From positions 124,001 through 188,000 of the forward strand of contig SAXG01000002.1 in the NCBI GenBank assembly GCA_012932865.1: a DNA stretch of 64,000 nt. Direction: 5' to 3'. The position numbers and the translations under genes are program-made. Below, one piece after another: positions 1 to 9,502 of the stretch (position 1 is the stretch's first letter; each line of letters begins with the position of its first letter). Origin of the DNA: Amylostereum areolatum (taxonomy: Eukaryota > Basidiomycota > Agaricomycetes > Russulales > Stereaceae). Under the pieces are notes generated by a model. The model was not told where the DNA came from. It searched no databases and worked only from the letters and a program-made list of their open reading frames with translations.

Positions 1-614
1 AGAATTCTATCACAACGGTGACCTGTGCGCGCCGCCTGTCCTCAAACCGTCTAATCACCCCATCTCACCGCCCGATCGTTCACAGGATACGGCCCCACAC
101 CCGCTTATACGAGCCCCTTCTGCGCGATGGCATCAGGCTTCTCCGTGAGTCTCCTCTTTTCTATTTCGATGTCCACGCGGCAAACCCGGGGTCGGCACGC
201 AGACTATGTCGGAGCCCAAGATGCGAATTGCGCCTGGCCGGGCATATTTTCAGCCGTGCGTCCAAGCCCTTTCAGAGATGGGCCCCACGTCATCGTATGC
301 CGAGCTGACTCGCGATCCGGTTTGCAGCTGAAACGAATACAATCCCCCTTCCAAGAGGAGTTCATCACCGCCTCCGACGTCCCATGGCCAACGAAAGATG
401 TGGCTACCGTCAGATCGGTGGGTCCTGGTGCCGGGAACTTTACCTTCATCCTCCTTGGCGAGGCCGGTCATTTTGTAAGTGTGCGTTCTGTTCGCAATAC
501 CAGGGCGATCTAACGGTACTCTGGAACGTGCAGGTCGTGAACGATCAGAGAACGCTAGTAAAAAAGATAGTCGAGCGGTGGATCGAGAACCGGAGTTTCG
601 AAGGCGAAGCTTGA
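1..614 (+). CDS. serine carboxypeptidase (peptidase S10), 3' part only
   Basis: The window opens inside this gene. Exons read as about 86-144, 203-255, 328-474 and 534-614, joined by GT-AG introns of 58-73 nt, with coding sequence probably continuing to the left edge. The joined protein ends with the S10 C-terminal fold: a YVGxxDxxCxW block carrying the catalytic Asp, a PFQEEF segment, and a GNFTF...GEAGHF block carrying the catalytic His, then a helix ending NRSFEGEA. The His motif is GEAGHFVVND instead of the usual GAGHMVPYDQ. The catalytic Ser and N-terminus lie outside the window. S10 enzymes trim C-terminal residues of secreted or vacuolar peptides, including basic residues left by kexin. 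It converges on the repeat-peptide gene at 966-1360, so a trimming role there is possible but is inference from position only. Family call is firm. Confidence 0.85.
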
Positions 615-965
615 CCGGTGACCAGCTTGGGCCACAAAGCCATTGGCTGGCCCGATGTACCTTCCAGAGTCCACGCACAGCCGCCGCATGCTTCTTCTAC
701 TTTGTACTACTATCTCCATATTGGATTCACGCTATCATGCTTTGCAGCCACGGGGTCTCTTAAGTTAAGTACAAACGCCGACACCCAGACCCGGAAGAGA
801 TAGCCTACATCACAGAAGCTCGCAAGGCAACAGAACTTTCGAAACCATCCGTGGCCAACGTGTTCACCGTGCGTTATAGATAACGAACGCATTGCGCACT
901 GTCCACGTACGTCAGTGACCATCCCATCTTGCGGTAGATGAAAAGGCGTGCCCATACATGTGAAA
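615..965. other. intergenic, convergent 3' ends
   Basis: This holds the presumed 3' UTRs of the carboxypeptidase (+) and the precursor gene (-). I see no coding potential, repeat or RNA gene. Confidence 0.6.
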
Positions 966-1360
966 TCATTGACTGTCTTCATCATCGTAGCCATTCACGA
1001 AGGGAATAACTCCAGCTCGTTCTCTGCAGGTGGGTACTGGATGAGCATATCGGACGGACGCCGGGTGACACAAAACAACGTACTTGACGACATCGTAACC
1101 CGTGGTGAAGGGGATAACGGAGCGACGTTCGGCCTCGCCCTCGGCATCCTCATATGCGCCTGCGAACGGAATGGTGGCGTCGCGCTTGGCGATCCTGCGA
1201 ACGAGGTCTACGTGAGGGAATGGTGCACAGACAACAACCGACACACTTACGAGTCGTAGCCGCTCGTGAACGGGATGACAGCCCTCGCTTCATCCACGGG
1301 GGCCGCCAGAGAGGAAGTGGTCGCGATGACAAGAAGGGAGAAAAGGGTAGTGAACTGCAT
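966..1360 (-). CDS. secreted repeat-core RiPP precursor (ustiloxin-type, kexin-processed candidate)
   Basis: Three exons (1251-1360, 1084-1194, 966-1023) with GT-AG introns of 56 and 60 nt give a 92-residue protein. Residues 1-19 are a signal peptide (MQFTTLFSLLVIATTSSLA), followed by APVDEAR. Four diverged copies of one core follow: VIPFTSGYD, TIPFAGAYE, VIPFTTGYD and VIPFVNGYD. Between them lie basic processing sites: AKR after copy 1, AERR after copy 2, and KER before copy 4. The tail is acidic (DDEDSQ). Signal peptide, repeated short core and dibasic sites are the layout of fungal kexin-processed precursors such as those of ustiloxin, asperipin and phomopsin. Every core keeps a Tyr (and Ile-Pro-Phe), the residue type crosslinked by UstYa-family oxidases, and a UstYa gene lies next door in divergent orientation. 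Intron 2 is 60 nt and open in frame, so retention would still give a product. The mature peptide is unknown. Confidence 0.82.
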
Positions 1361-1433
1361 GTTTGAAAACGAAGGGCCTTGGAGGGGGTCGAAGGGAGGG
1401 GGATGAGTGTCAAATCCCCCAGATGCACTTACA

Positions 1434-1440
1434 CTTTATA
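1434..1440 (-). promoter_or_regulatory. TATA box of the precursor gene
   Basis: On the minus strand the sequence reads TATAAAG about 75 nt upstream of the precursor ATG, followed by a CT-rich stretch before the start codon. Spacing fits a fungal core promoter. Confidence 0.5.
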
Positions 1441-2162
1441 CTGCCAGCCTGCCGTCGCCCTATCACCCGAACCCAAACAGGCGGTCCCACGGGGTCGAAC
1501 GTATCCGGGCGGTTCTAGGAGCTCTGGTACTAACTTCATTCTTGTGACTTCGTCGCGGTCAAAATGCTGTACTGGCGGGCAGGCGAAGCATGGGCCGACC
1601 GGCACCGCCGATACAATGCCATTGAAGCTTGCATTCTCACAGATCGTGGCGTCGCAAGGCGCCAACGTTCCAATAATTGCCATCGCGCAGCACCAGGCTC
1701 GTCCGTTGCGATGGGTTGGTACATACGCAGGCGTTGAGAACCACGTAACGGACCGAGCTAATCATAATCGGGGATACGAAGGCAAGGTTGGACTCGGAGC
1801 CTTTGAAGTTCGCGACGGCCCCGAAAAACGCACCCGATGATCAAGCTCCTACAGTTATTTTAACGATCAGTACGTGTAGGAGCCCATTCAGTAGCAGGTT
1901 GACATCCACTGGTATTCGGGGATAGCGATACTATCGTGACTCGAGAGTCGACGTGAATACTTAGCCTGCTGGTACACTTATAAAGCAATATAGTGCCCCA
2001 GTGCGGGGCGTTCGGGGCGGCGCGGTAAAGTGGCGGAAAAGGCTGTAGAGAAAGTATATATCAACCGTTTCGACCACAGATTGGAGACGGGGAGAACGTG
2101 TGCAGTGACTGAATCAAAATGAACCGAGTCAAAAAGCAAGCGGTGCTTCATTCCATCCATGA

Positions 2163-2180
2163 CCCTAACCCTAACCCTAA
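2163..2180. repeat. interstitial telomere-like repeat, (CCCTAA)x3
   Basis: Three exact CCCTAA hexamers, the complement of TTAGGG, sit in the promoter region 183 bp upstream of the UstYa start. The array is too short to be a chromosome end. It may be a scar of telomere insertion or break repair, a telobox-like regulatory site, or chance. Confidence 0.75.
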
Positions 2181-2362
2181 CTCAGATAGATGGGGAATTC
2201 GGTCGAGTCAATCGTTGCTTTCCTCCCAGCCGCTGGCGCTGAGCCCGGACTGAGCCATGCAGTGGCATCGACCACCAGTATGGTTCGTTCGTCTCTGTCG
2301 GAGTATAACATCGCGAAATTTAGATTGATCCATGTCCCTCTCCCCCCCTTCTTTCTTTCGGC

Positions 2363-3291
2363 ATGGGTCACTCATCTGAAGAAGAGCTCCCCTTCATTCC
2401 CCTCGACCAATCCGACGATCCTCATCCGTCCACTGATCCCGCTCCCAGTCGCCTTCGACGGGTCGTATTCAACCTCGTGTTGACTCTTTCATTGGCCTGT
2501 AATCTATTGCTTGCTGGTGTGCTGGTATCTCCCAAGCACGGTGCGACCACCAGTTCTTCCTCCCAAGTCTTGTATTGTGAGTATTCTTCATGCATGGCGG
2601 TCCAAGGTTTCTGACTTTCCCAAGCACCCGCGATGGATGCTATCGCATACAAGCCTGTCAAGTTTACACGCGGTTTCTCGGGCGACGTACCGCTTTACGA
2701 GCAGGCGCCCTCCCCCGAAGTTGATAAAGCATGGGAAGATCTCTGGCACAGTACGTCGCTTTGAGGATGTTTCGCGAACGCACTAACATTGGCCCTGATC
2801 ATTCTGGAAGCTGCCCCCGTGAAGATACCGCGCGCTGAGGCTGCACGTTTACCCAACTTGACATGGCCAATCCTCGGCGACGAAGAGAACTACCTCACAG
2901 CTCTCGATATGTTCCATCAACTCCATTGTCTCGTCAGTCTTTCCGTCTTTCCCTTACATCCGTTTACCATGTTCATCATCTATCTCTGCAGGACATGCTT
3001 CGCCAAGGCATTGACCTCCCCTCTTATCCCTCCTTCGACGTCCCTATGAACCATCTGCGGCACTGCGTCGGTGCCCTCCGTCAATCCATCATGTGTTTCG
3101 GAGACATCAGCCCCATCTCTTGGCAGTGGAACCCTAAACGCGGCGAGGCTGAGCAGAGGGACGACATAGTGCATTCGTGCCGTGACTACGACCGGATACG
3201 CGAGTGGGCGGACGACCACCGGTTCAAGGACTTCAATACTGACGATCTGAAGGTCTATATCGAAACCGATCTGTCCGTGGTCGAATTTTAG
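2363..3291 (+). CDS. UstYa-family (DUF3328) oxidase
   Basis: Four exons (2363-2576, 2625-2750, 2811-2932, 2992-3291) with introns of 48-60 nt give an intact protein of 253 residues. An acidic N-terminal tail is followed by a single membrane helix at about residues 34-52 (FNLVLTLSLACNLLLAGVLV), then the luminal DUF3328 domain. The domain shows the PSPEVDKAWEDLW and AARLPNLTWPILGDE blocks and both diagnostic HxxHC motifs: HQLHC at the end of exon 3 and HLRHC in exon 4, with DIVHSCRDYDRIREWA near the C-terminus. UstYa proteins carry out oxidative cyclisation of ribosomal peptides, typically through a Tyr or Phe side chain, in the ustiloxin, asperipin and phomopsin pathways. The neighbouring repeat-core precursor is the obvious substrate. 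Only one UstYa copy is seen, whereas ustiloxin clusters have two; a second may lie outside the window. Confidence 0.92.
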
Positions 3292-3707
3292 AGTTCTAGG
3301 GCGCGTGTCTATATCATGTACGGATTGCTACTGAACTCCCGGTTCTTGACTGTATGTTCGACCGTGGTCCGTTTTCACAAGCGATTCTTAAGGTTTGCGC
3401 CCAAGACAGGTAAAGCCCAGGCTGATAAGTGGGTCGTGGGCGCGCACGAACGGTGCTTGCTCTGTCCACAGTGTAAAGGGAGGGCAGGGGAACAGGAGGG
3501 TGGTGCTTTTCCCTTGAAGTCTTCCGCGACAAAGGCCGTGAAGATTGACCCGATTCACGCAAATCCTTGGCACGACCTAAAAAGAACGTTCCCCATACTT
3601 ATACGGAAGGCGCATTGTCTTCTTTGTCTCAGGCCCTTCCCTCCTTCGTACTTGGAGCCAGGAATAGTCAATCCTCCCAACTTTTCCCTCAAGTTCGCAT
3701 CGTCGTA
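3292..3707. other. intergenic, UstYa to viperin
   Basis: UstYa 3' UTR and viperin 5' flank. Open frames here have no recognisable features. The viperin frame is open upstream to 3567, but the homology begins only after the ATG at 3708. Confidence 0.5.
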
Positions 3708-4766
3708 ATGCTGAAAAACAATACCACCAGCTCGCAAGTGCGAGACCGAGCTGGACGACTTATCCCGATTTCCGTCAATTACTTCCCTCACCGGCGATGC
3801 AACTACTCCTGCGGCTTCTGCTTTCACACCAATCTTTCTTCAACTCGACTTACCCTGGAGAAGGCCAAGGAAGGGCTACGCCTCCTGGCCGCCGCGGGGA
3901 TGAAGAAGCTCAATATATCTGGTGGCGAGCCGTTCCTCGAGCCGAAATTCATCGGCGAGATCTTCAAGTTTTGCAAAGAGGAGCTGAAGCTTGAAGGCAC
4001 GGGTGTGATCTGCAACGGGTCCAAGGTCACCGAACAATGGCTCAACCTATATGGCGATTACCTCGACTTCATGGGCGTGTCGTGTGACTCGTTCGACGAA
4101 GAAACCAACCTCAAGATTGGCAGGTCTGAGGGGGGCGGCCGTACGATGCACTGGCGGAAGGTGTTGACGGTCGCCGAATGGTGTCGGGACCGACCACGCC
4201 CGATCAAATTCAAGATGAACACGGTCGTAAACGCGTATAATTGGGAGGAGGACATGTCCCACGCGCTGGATCACATACAAGCCCGAGCGGTGGAAGGTTT
4301 GCTCCGTGTTTGCCTCCCCACTCTCTCCTGACCATCCCCCCTTGCAGGTCTTCCAAGTCCTCCTCCTCGAAGGTGAGAACGTAGGCCCGGATGCTATTCG
4401 TAATGCCGAAGAACTCGTCGTGACCTCCTCGCAATTCCAATTCTTCCTCAAGCAACACGAAAAACATAACCCGGTTGCTGAAGACAACGACGCGATGGAA
4501 AGCTCCTATCTGCTCTTAGACGAAGAGATGCGGTATCTTCCTACACCCCCATCGCCTTTCGCCTTGGTTCTAAAGTTTGGCCTTTCCATAGCTTCTTAAA
4601 TTGCAAAGGTGGCACGAAGATCCCCGGGATGAGTATCTTCGCCGTTGGTGTCGACCAAGCGCTGCAAGAAGCGGGATGGGAACCCGAGACGTTCGTCGAG
4701 CGTGGTGGGATCTATGACTGGTCCAAAGCTCCGTCAGAAACTGATCCTGGAACGCTTGACTGGTGA
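3708..4766 (+). CDS. rsad2: viperin-like radical SAM enzyme (RSAD2 family), with a one-base frame break
   Basis: Exons 3708-4296, 4348-4532 and 4592-4766 (introns 51 and 59 nt) encode about 315 residues if one extra base near 4281 is ignored. Cys31, Cys35 and Cys38 form the CxxxCxxC [4Fe-4S] motif (CNYSCGFC); SGGEP at 71-75 contacts SAM; NGS at 103-105, SCDSFDEE, the block around VFQVLLLEGEN, SYLLLDEEMRF and the C-terminal Tyr-Asp-Trp-Ser-Lys follow in the order known for viperin. Viperins turn CTP or UTP into 3'-deoxy-3',4'-didehydro nucleotides; the fungal substrate cannot be decided from sequence. The animal N-terminal amphipathic helix is absent. At 4278-4296 the frame leaves CAA and resumes as P-E-R-W-K only if one G is skipped, just before an intron. 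This is either a sequencing error or a disabling mutation. It lies 416 bp downstream of UstYa on the same strand. Confidence 0.9.
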
Positions 4767-5232
4767 CCGGTTTCGTATAAGCAAGTATCTTTATCAACTG
4801 TCCTAGGGTGAAGGTCAAAACGCTAACTCCAATTGTAGTTCTTTTACTTGTTGCTTCTGTTATATCTATACGAACATATAACCTGTATCTGCATGTACAG
4901 TAACATACTTGTCTACCCGACTTGCCCCACCGGCTCAAAGTTCATTGCAAGTTGAACGTTGACTTAGCTCCTGGAGTATTTGCGACCGTTTTCCTTCAAG
5001 CGGTCTGATCACTCGACTCGTAAGAAGGCGTGCTTCTTATACCAGGAAAGCCAGATATTATTGAGTTGTAAATCGAAGGTTGACCAAAACAAGATTAGAC
5101 AGTAGATGTGAGGGTACATAGCATGAACCAGAATTGATTACGCATAATATGCAGAAGAGATGGTAGAGCAACGGCCGCAAAAAATCAACGTACATAGGAT
5201 AAATATGCTGGATGAAGGGATGGGCAGAATTT
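4767..5232. other. intergenic, convergent viperin and Ppo 3' ends
   Basis: Presumed 3' UTRs of the two converging genes. No gene, repeat or RNA is recognisable. Confidence 0.6.
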
Positions 5233-8200
5233 TCAAAGTTTAGACCTGAGCAGCCCCCGCGACATTAAACTACACGAATGAGGACCACTGGAAGTCAACG
5301 GGACAACATCACTGCGTACCTGGACTTCAAACACGCGAGGGAAGGGTGTTGGTTTGCACTTTTCGTTGAGATACATCTGCTCCGGAATGCCGTTCACAAG
5401 CTCCGTGTAGGGCTTCAGCTGGCGAGACGCTGACTTGCGCACACCTTGGAGGCGCAGGATCTCGTAGACCACTCTGGGGGCAACCAGCTCAAAGAGCCTG
5501 GGAGTCAACAAACTGGACATCGAGTCAGCATGCTAGCGATCGGTGATTTGGAGGAAGTAACAAACCCTCGCTCGTCGAACCCAAATACTCCGGGCGTCGA
5601 CCGATTGTATAGAGGCGTATGAGGATCGCTAAAGACCTTGGGCTGAATGGATGTCAGTTCAGCATGTCTGCGAGGGCATAAGAAAAACATACATCGAGAT
5701 TTGCCTTAACGATGCTGGCAAGAACAGGTTGACCCGCGACAAGAGAGATACCATCTATGGTTGTGGCCGCGTTCGTAGTCCTGGATACGCTGGAAAGCGG
5801 GGGGTCGAGTCCTATAACGACGGTCAATGCTGCGAACATATGAAACGCAAATGAACTCACTCAAAGCCTCGTAGATGTACGGCAATATGTGAAGATATCC
5901 GGACGGCGTCCCGCTGTCTCCAAAAGCGACGATCGCGGCCTTGTCTGCAGCTCTGCTTTCGTCGAGATAAAAGTTGATAGCATGTGCAAGGGCCTGCGAG
6001 AACAACGGCGCTGTAGGGATGAACTCGGCAAACACACTAGCCGCGAGCTTGGCACGCATGCGTTCACCGTCATCGCCCTCAAGCTGCTTGACAAGGGCCT
6101 CGACATATTCGTCGCTTTCGTCGTTTGTGGCTACGAGCCAGTTCATCGCTTTGCGAACGGTGTTAGTGAGGATGGCTCTGGATAAATGGGTCAGATATCA
6201 TGTCATTTTCGTGGGGGTGATGACCTACACCCAATGCAGTGTCAATCAAATGTCGCAGATGTGTCGTCACTTGGTCCGCGACATCTTGCCCGGCCTCCCT
6301 CAAGACCCAATCATTGTCCGGGGTGTTGTTATGGTAGACGTAGCTGTACGCATCGTCAGCGCTCTGCCACGTCTCAGAAGGAAAGAGCGATTTACTTAGA
6401 AGCGGCTGCGTACATATCGTACTGGTCATGAGCACGATGAATGCCGGCCGGGTTGGTCTCAGACTTTATGGACGTTCCAGTCTACCATGGTGCTAATCAG
6501 CATCTGTTGGAAGTAACAGTATGAACGCCGAACGCACGACGAAGTTAGAGATCCAGTGAACCGGCAACACATTGAGGACATCGTGGACGATATCGACGAA
6601 GGCGGTCGTCCCGCCAGTGGATGTAGTCGATTGCTTTATGAGATCACGCGCGATGTTCACGAGACATTCGGTCGCCTTTTCGAGCTCCAAAGGCGTGCAG
6701 AGAACAGCGTTGGCCTGACATAACGGTGAGCGAAGAAATAGAAAGCAAGGAAAATCCCAAAACGAACCAGCTTGCTCTCAATGCCAACGTCCCTCGTGAG
6801 GACATCCAGTCTGCTCATGACAGTACTCTCGAATACAGGCTCCCTCAAAACTCGCTCGACTCCCGCAAAAGTTTCGATGGTCGCCACGGGGGCCGCGGGC
6901 AAGACAGGGTCGTGTCCATGTGTAACTTTTCACGACGTCGTCGCCCTGCTTGACAAGGATACCCCTTCATGGTCTTCGGCACCAAAAAGGGAAAGTGGGC
7001 ATACGCAGAACCGGCAGGGTAGTAGTCGGGCAGGTGTCGGTAGAGGAGTTTGGTGAGCATGCCGCCGTAAGAACCATCCGTGGGGACGACTTGACAGTCC
7101 TGATAGCCCCAGTGGGATAGGTTGGTGGCTATAAATAGACAATGAGATGATATTTTCCAGGGGCACGAAATGTGGTCATACGCGTATAGTCCGTGGTGAG
7201 GAATCGGTCCCCACGAACCAGCGAAACAGCATCAGCGAGGATGGAACGGGAGATGGTGTACCCTGGGCATAAACCAGCGCCAGGCATAGGTTTCTTGGCC
7301 TCCTCAGCCTGTAGCCCAACATAAAGCTCCAGGTTTTCGATGTTATGATAAAGAGCTTCAGGCAGCTTCCTGGGGAGAATGTCAGCAGCTTCATCAAAAA
7401 AAAACCTTGCAAAATTCGCGTACGTAAACCTTCGGGTCAGGATTCCACTCCTTGAAGTCGGCATATGCTACACATACATCAGTTCGATTGTGACTTTGAA
7501 AGGGGTAAAGAAAAACAAACGTTTCAGGCCAATAAACTGACGGAACTCGTTCATCTAAACGGCGGGTCAGCGGTCGTCCACGGGCCAGAAAGACAGGTAG
7601 GAAGAGCGCACCGAACAGGTGCCCCAAGATCTCGCCTGCTCGATGCTGAGAATCTCAATGACGCGCAGTGCTTCAGGAATCCCCCTGGCTTTGTACGCAC
7701 TAGCGGGTGCCTCAGTCGCGTTGAGGAGGATACGAGCGAGATCTGCGTCCGCGAAACGGCCATCTGGGCCACGCTTCAAGCTGTAGGACCCTGTCAGATG
7801 ATCGTTTCCTAGAGTTAGATGTCGATCATACCCATCGAATGTCCACTCGCGCTCATTGGGGCCAGGGTTCATGTATTTGTGTGCGGCGGTAATAAAATCG
7901 GTGGGTAGTGACCTATACCTAGTACGAGTCGTTAGGAGCAGTACAATTAGTGGGACACGAAAAAAAACTGGCCGTTGTTGGGATCTTTGCCGTCGAAAAT
8001 TCTTTGAAATTCGTTTTCCTGTCCATGCCTCGTCCGCTTGAGATAGGGTCGCGTGCCATCGATAGAGCAGGTTGAACTCCACGGAACAAACGTTACCCTC
8101 CCCACGAGGCACGACCTCATGGTCAGTCTCGCGCATGTTCTATTAAAAAACGGAGATAAGTGAAGGCAGAAAGTTAGGCCAACGACGTGCCTTACCATTG

Positions 8201-9502
8201 TGGGGTCAAGACGCCAGGTGAGGCCGTCACGAACAAGGCCCAGAATAGCAGCTACATAGTCACCGAGGATTATCTGCATGAAAAATCCGGTGTTGACCAG
8301 GCGTGCGCGATGGAACAGCTCGTCATCCTTGCTGGAGCCTCTTGACATCATCCGTTGGAGGAGGTGACGAATAAGTTCCATTGTTCAGTTAATAGGAAAG
8401 CAGTTTGTCGGCGAATGTACTGTACAAACCAAGTCAGCGCATACAGGCACCCTGAGAGGAATAAAGCTCAGCGTTGTGATTGCGACTCAACAAAACGAGA
8501 AGAGAACAGGCGGCCGGGGGCATGTACAATAGACGACTGTCGGCAAAGACGTCTTCCCAAAGTTTCCCTGACCCATCTTTCCTTCGTAATCGGTCCTGCT
8601 GCTCCTGAGAATCGCCATAGAGGGGGCTGAGATCCAGATAGCTACTGGTGTTGTTTTGTGTCCAGTCGTGGTGGTCGGTATGAAAGATACTGTGAATGAC
8701 GAGGGCTGCGAACGCAAAGAACATGGAGGAGATGCCACCAGGGTGCTCCACAAACTCGTCACGCTTCAAGAGAGAGTCAAAGACAACGCCGGGAGCGGGA
8801 AGAGTCGACGAGTTAAGATCCGTCCGTGGCTGCACCGTACGAGCATACGGAGCTCGCGCCTGACCCATGCTGGGAATAAGTTGGTTGTAGTGGGAACCAT
8901 CCGCAGAGCGGAAAGCATATTTGACACCCTTCGTGAGATGATCTTGAGGCCGGGGGGTAAGGTCGAGATCGGCCAGATACGCGGCAGGAGGATGCGGCAG
9001 ATCAGAATAGACTGAAGAGAACAGTATTTGAGTCCAGGACAGTACAAAAGGGCGATGGACGTACGCGTATTCATAACAACTTGCTGTAGTCGAGCAGAGA
9101 ACTCCGAGCCTGGCGGAAGCCGCGCCATGAGGGTCAAGAGCTTCTCGAGCTATATCACGTCGCATGAGCGCGTCATGTCATTGAGAATCGAGGGTAGTAC
9201 GGACCAAGAACTTGCGATCATCGAGGCCCCGGCCCTTGAGATTTTTTGCAGCGTCGATGAAAGCTGGCTGTCAGTGCATTCGTTTAGAAATGCCTTCACG
9301 CGATCACAGGAAGAAATGGTCTCACCAGGTCTGAGACAGACACGGGGGAACCATGCTGCACGGTGTATACCAGGTCGGCGGCGGATTTCTCGAGCAAAGA
9401 AGGTACACGAGCAGCGCCGTTGGTGTCGACGGGGGCTGAGATGTCGGTCACGTATTCAGTGCTTCCTTGGAAGATGTCGAGTAGGGTGCCATTAGGAGCC
9501 AT
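5233..9502 (-). CDS. Ppo-type fatty acid dioxygenase (haem peroxidase-P450 fusion), frame-damaged
   Basis: Starting at the ATG at 9500-9502, about 15 exons with short introns encode roughly 1080 residues. The N-terminal half is an animal-type haem peroxidase: LPHPP and FRSADGS blocks, the likely distal His in FAALVIHSIF, NNTSSYLDLSPLYG, the proximal His in SRNHN, and the catalytic Tyr in EFNLLYRWHA. The DLARIL, LELYVGLQAEEAKKPMPGAG and CPGYTISRSILADAV segments complete it. The C-terminal half is P450-like (EALRLDPP, ANLDPKVF, final YTELVNGIPEQMY). The haem-thiolate Cys of a normal P450 is missing: the exon junction reads GFDERG-LLTPRLFE. Ppo enzymes oxygenate linoleate to hydroperoxides, oxylipin signals or precursors of mushroom volatiles; without the Cys, no diol-synthase step is expected. 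Extra single bases break the frame near 8020, 8329 and 8380-8414, and possibly 6906. Convergent with the viperin gene; a link to the peptide locus is unproven. Confidence 0.85.

Larger units (their letters stand above)
1361..2362. other. divergent intergenic region between precursor and UstYa genes
   Basis: About 1 kb separates the two divergent genes and probably holds both promoters. It contains the TATA box for the precursor, a TATAAAG at 1979 on the plus strand, a 9-bp inverted repeat (1845-1853 with 1875-1883) and three CCCTAA units at 2163-2180. Open frames exist on both strands (for example minus strand 1429-1683, with several Cys), but none has a signal peptide, recognisable motif or convincing splice pattern, so I call no gene. 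Confidence 0.5.

Noticed and set aside
1379..1840. A 153-codon plus-strand frame and Cys-containing minus-strand frame next to the precursor
   Set aside because: No signal peptide, no motif, and it lies in the presumed divergent promoter. A second precursor was considered, but no repeated core is present.
1845..1883. Nine-bp inverted repeat GCTCCTACA/TGTAGGAGC as a terminator or operator
   Set aside because: Nine-bp arms with a 21-nt loop are expected by chance at this scale, and eukaryotic terminators are not hairpins.
6420..6530. Apparent frame break in Ppo before SETNPAGIH
   Set aside because: A 56-nt intron ending CATGGTAG joins the exons in frame as TGTSIKSETNP.
7351..7390. Further one-base insertion in Ppo before EALYHNIENLELYVGL
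   Set aside because: Choosing the acceptor ending GGAAG gives DPK-LPEALYHN in frame, so no error is needed.
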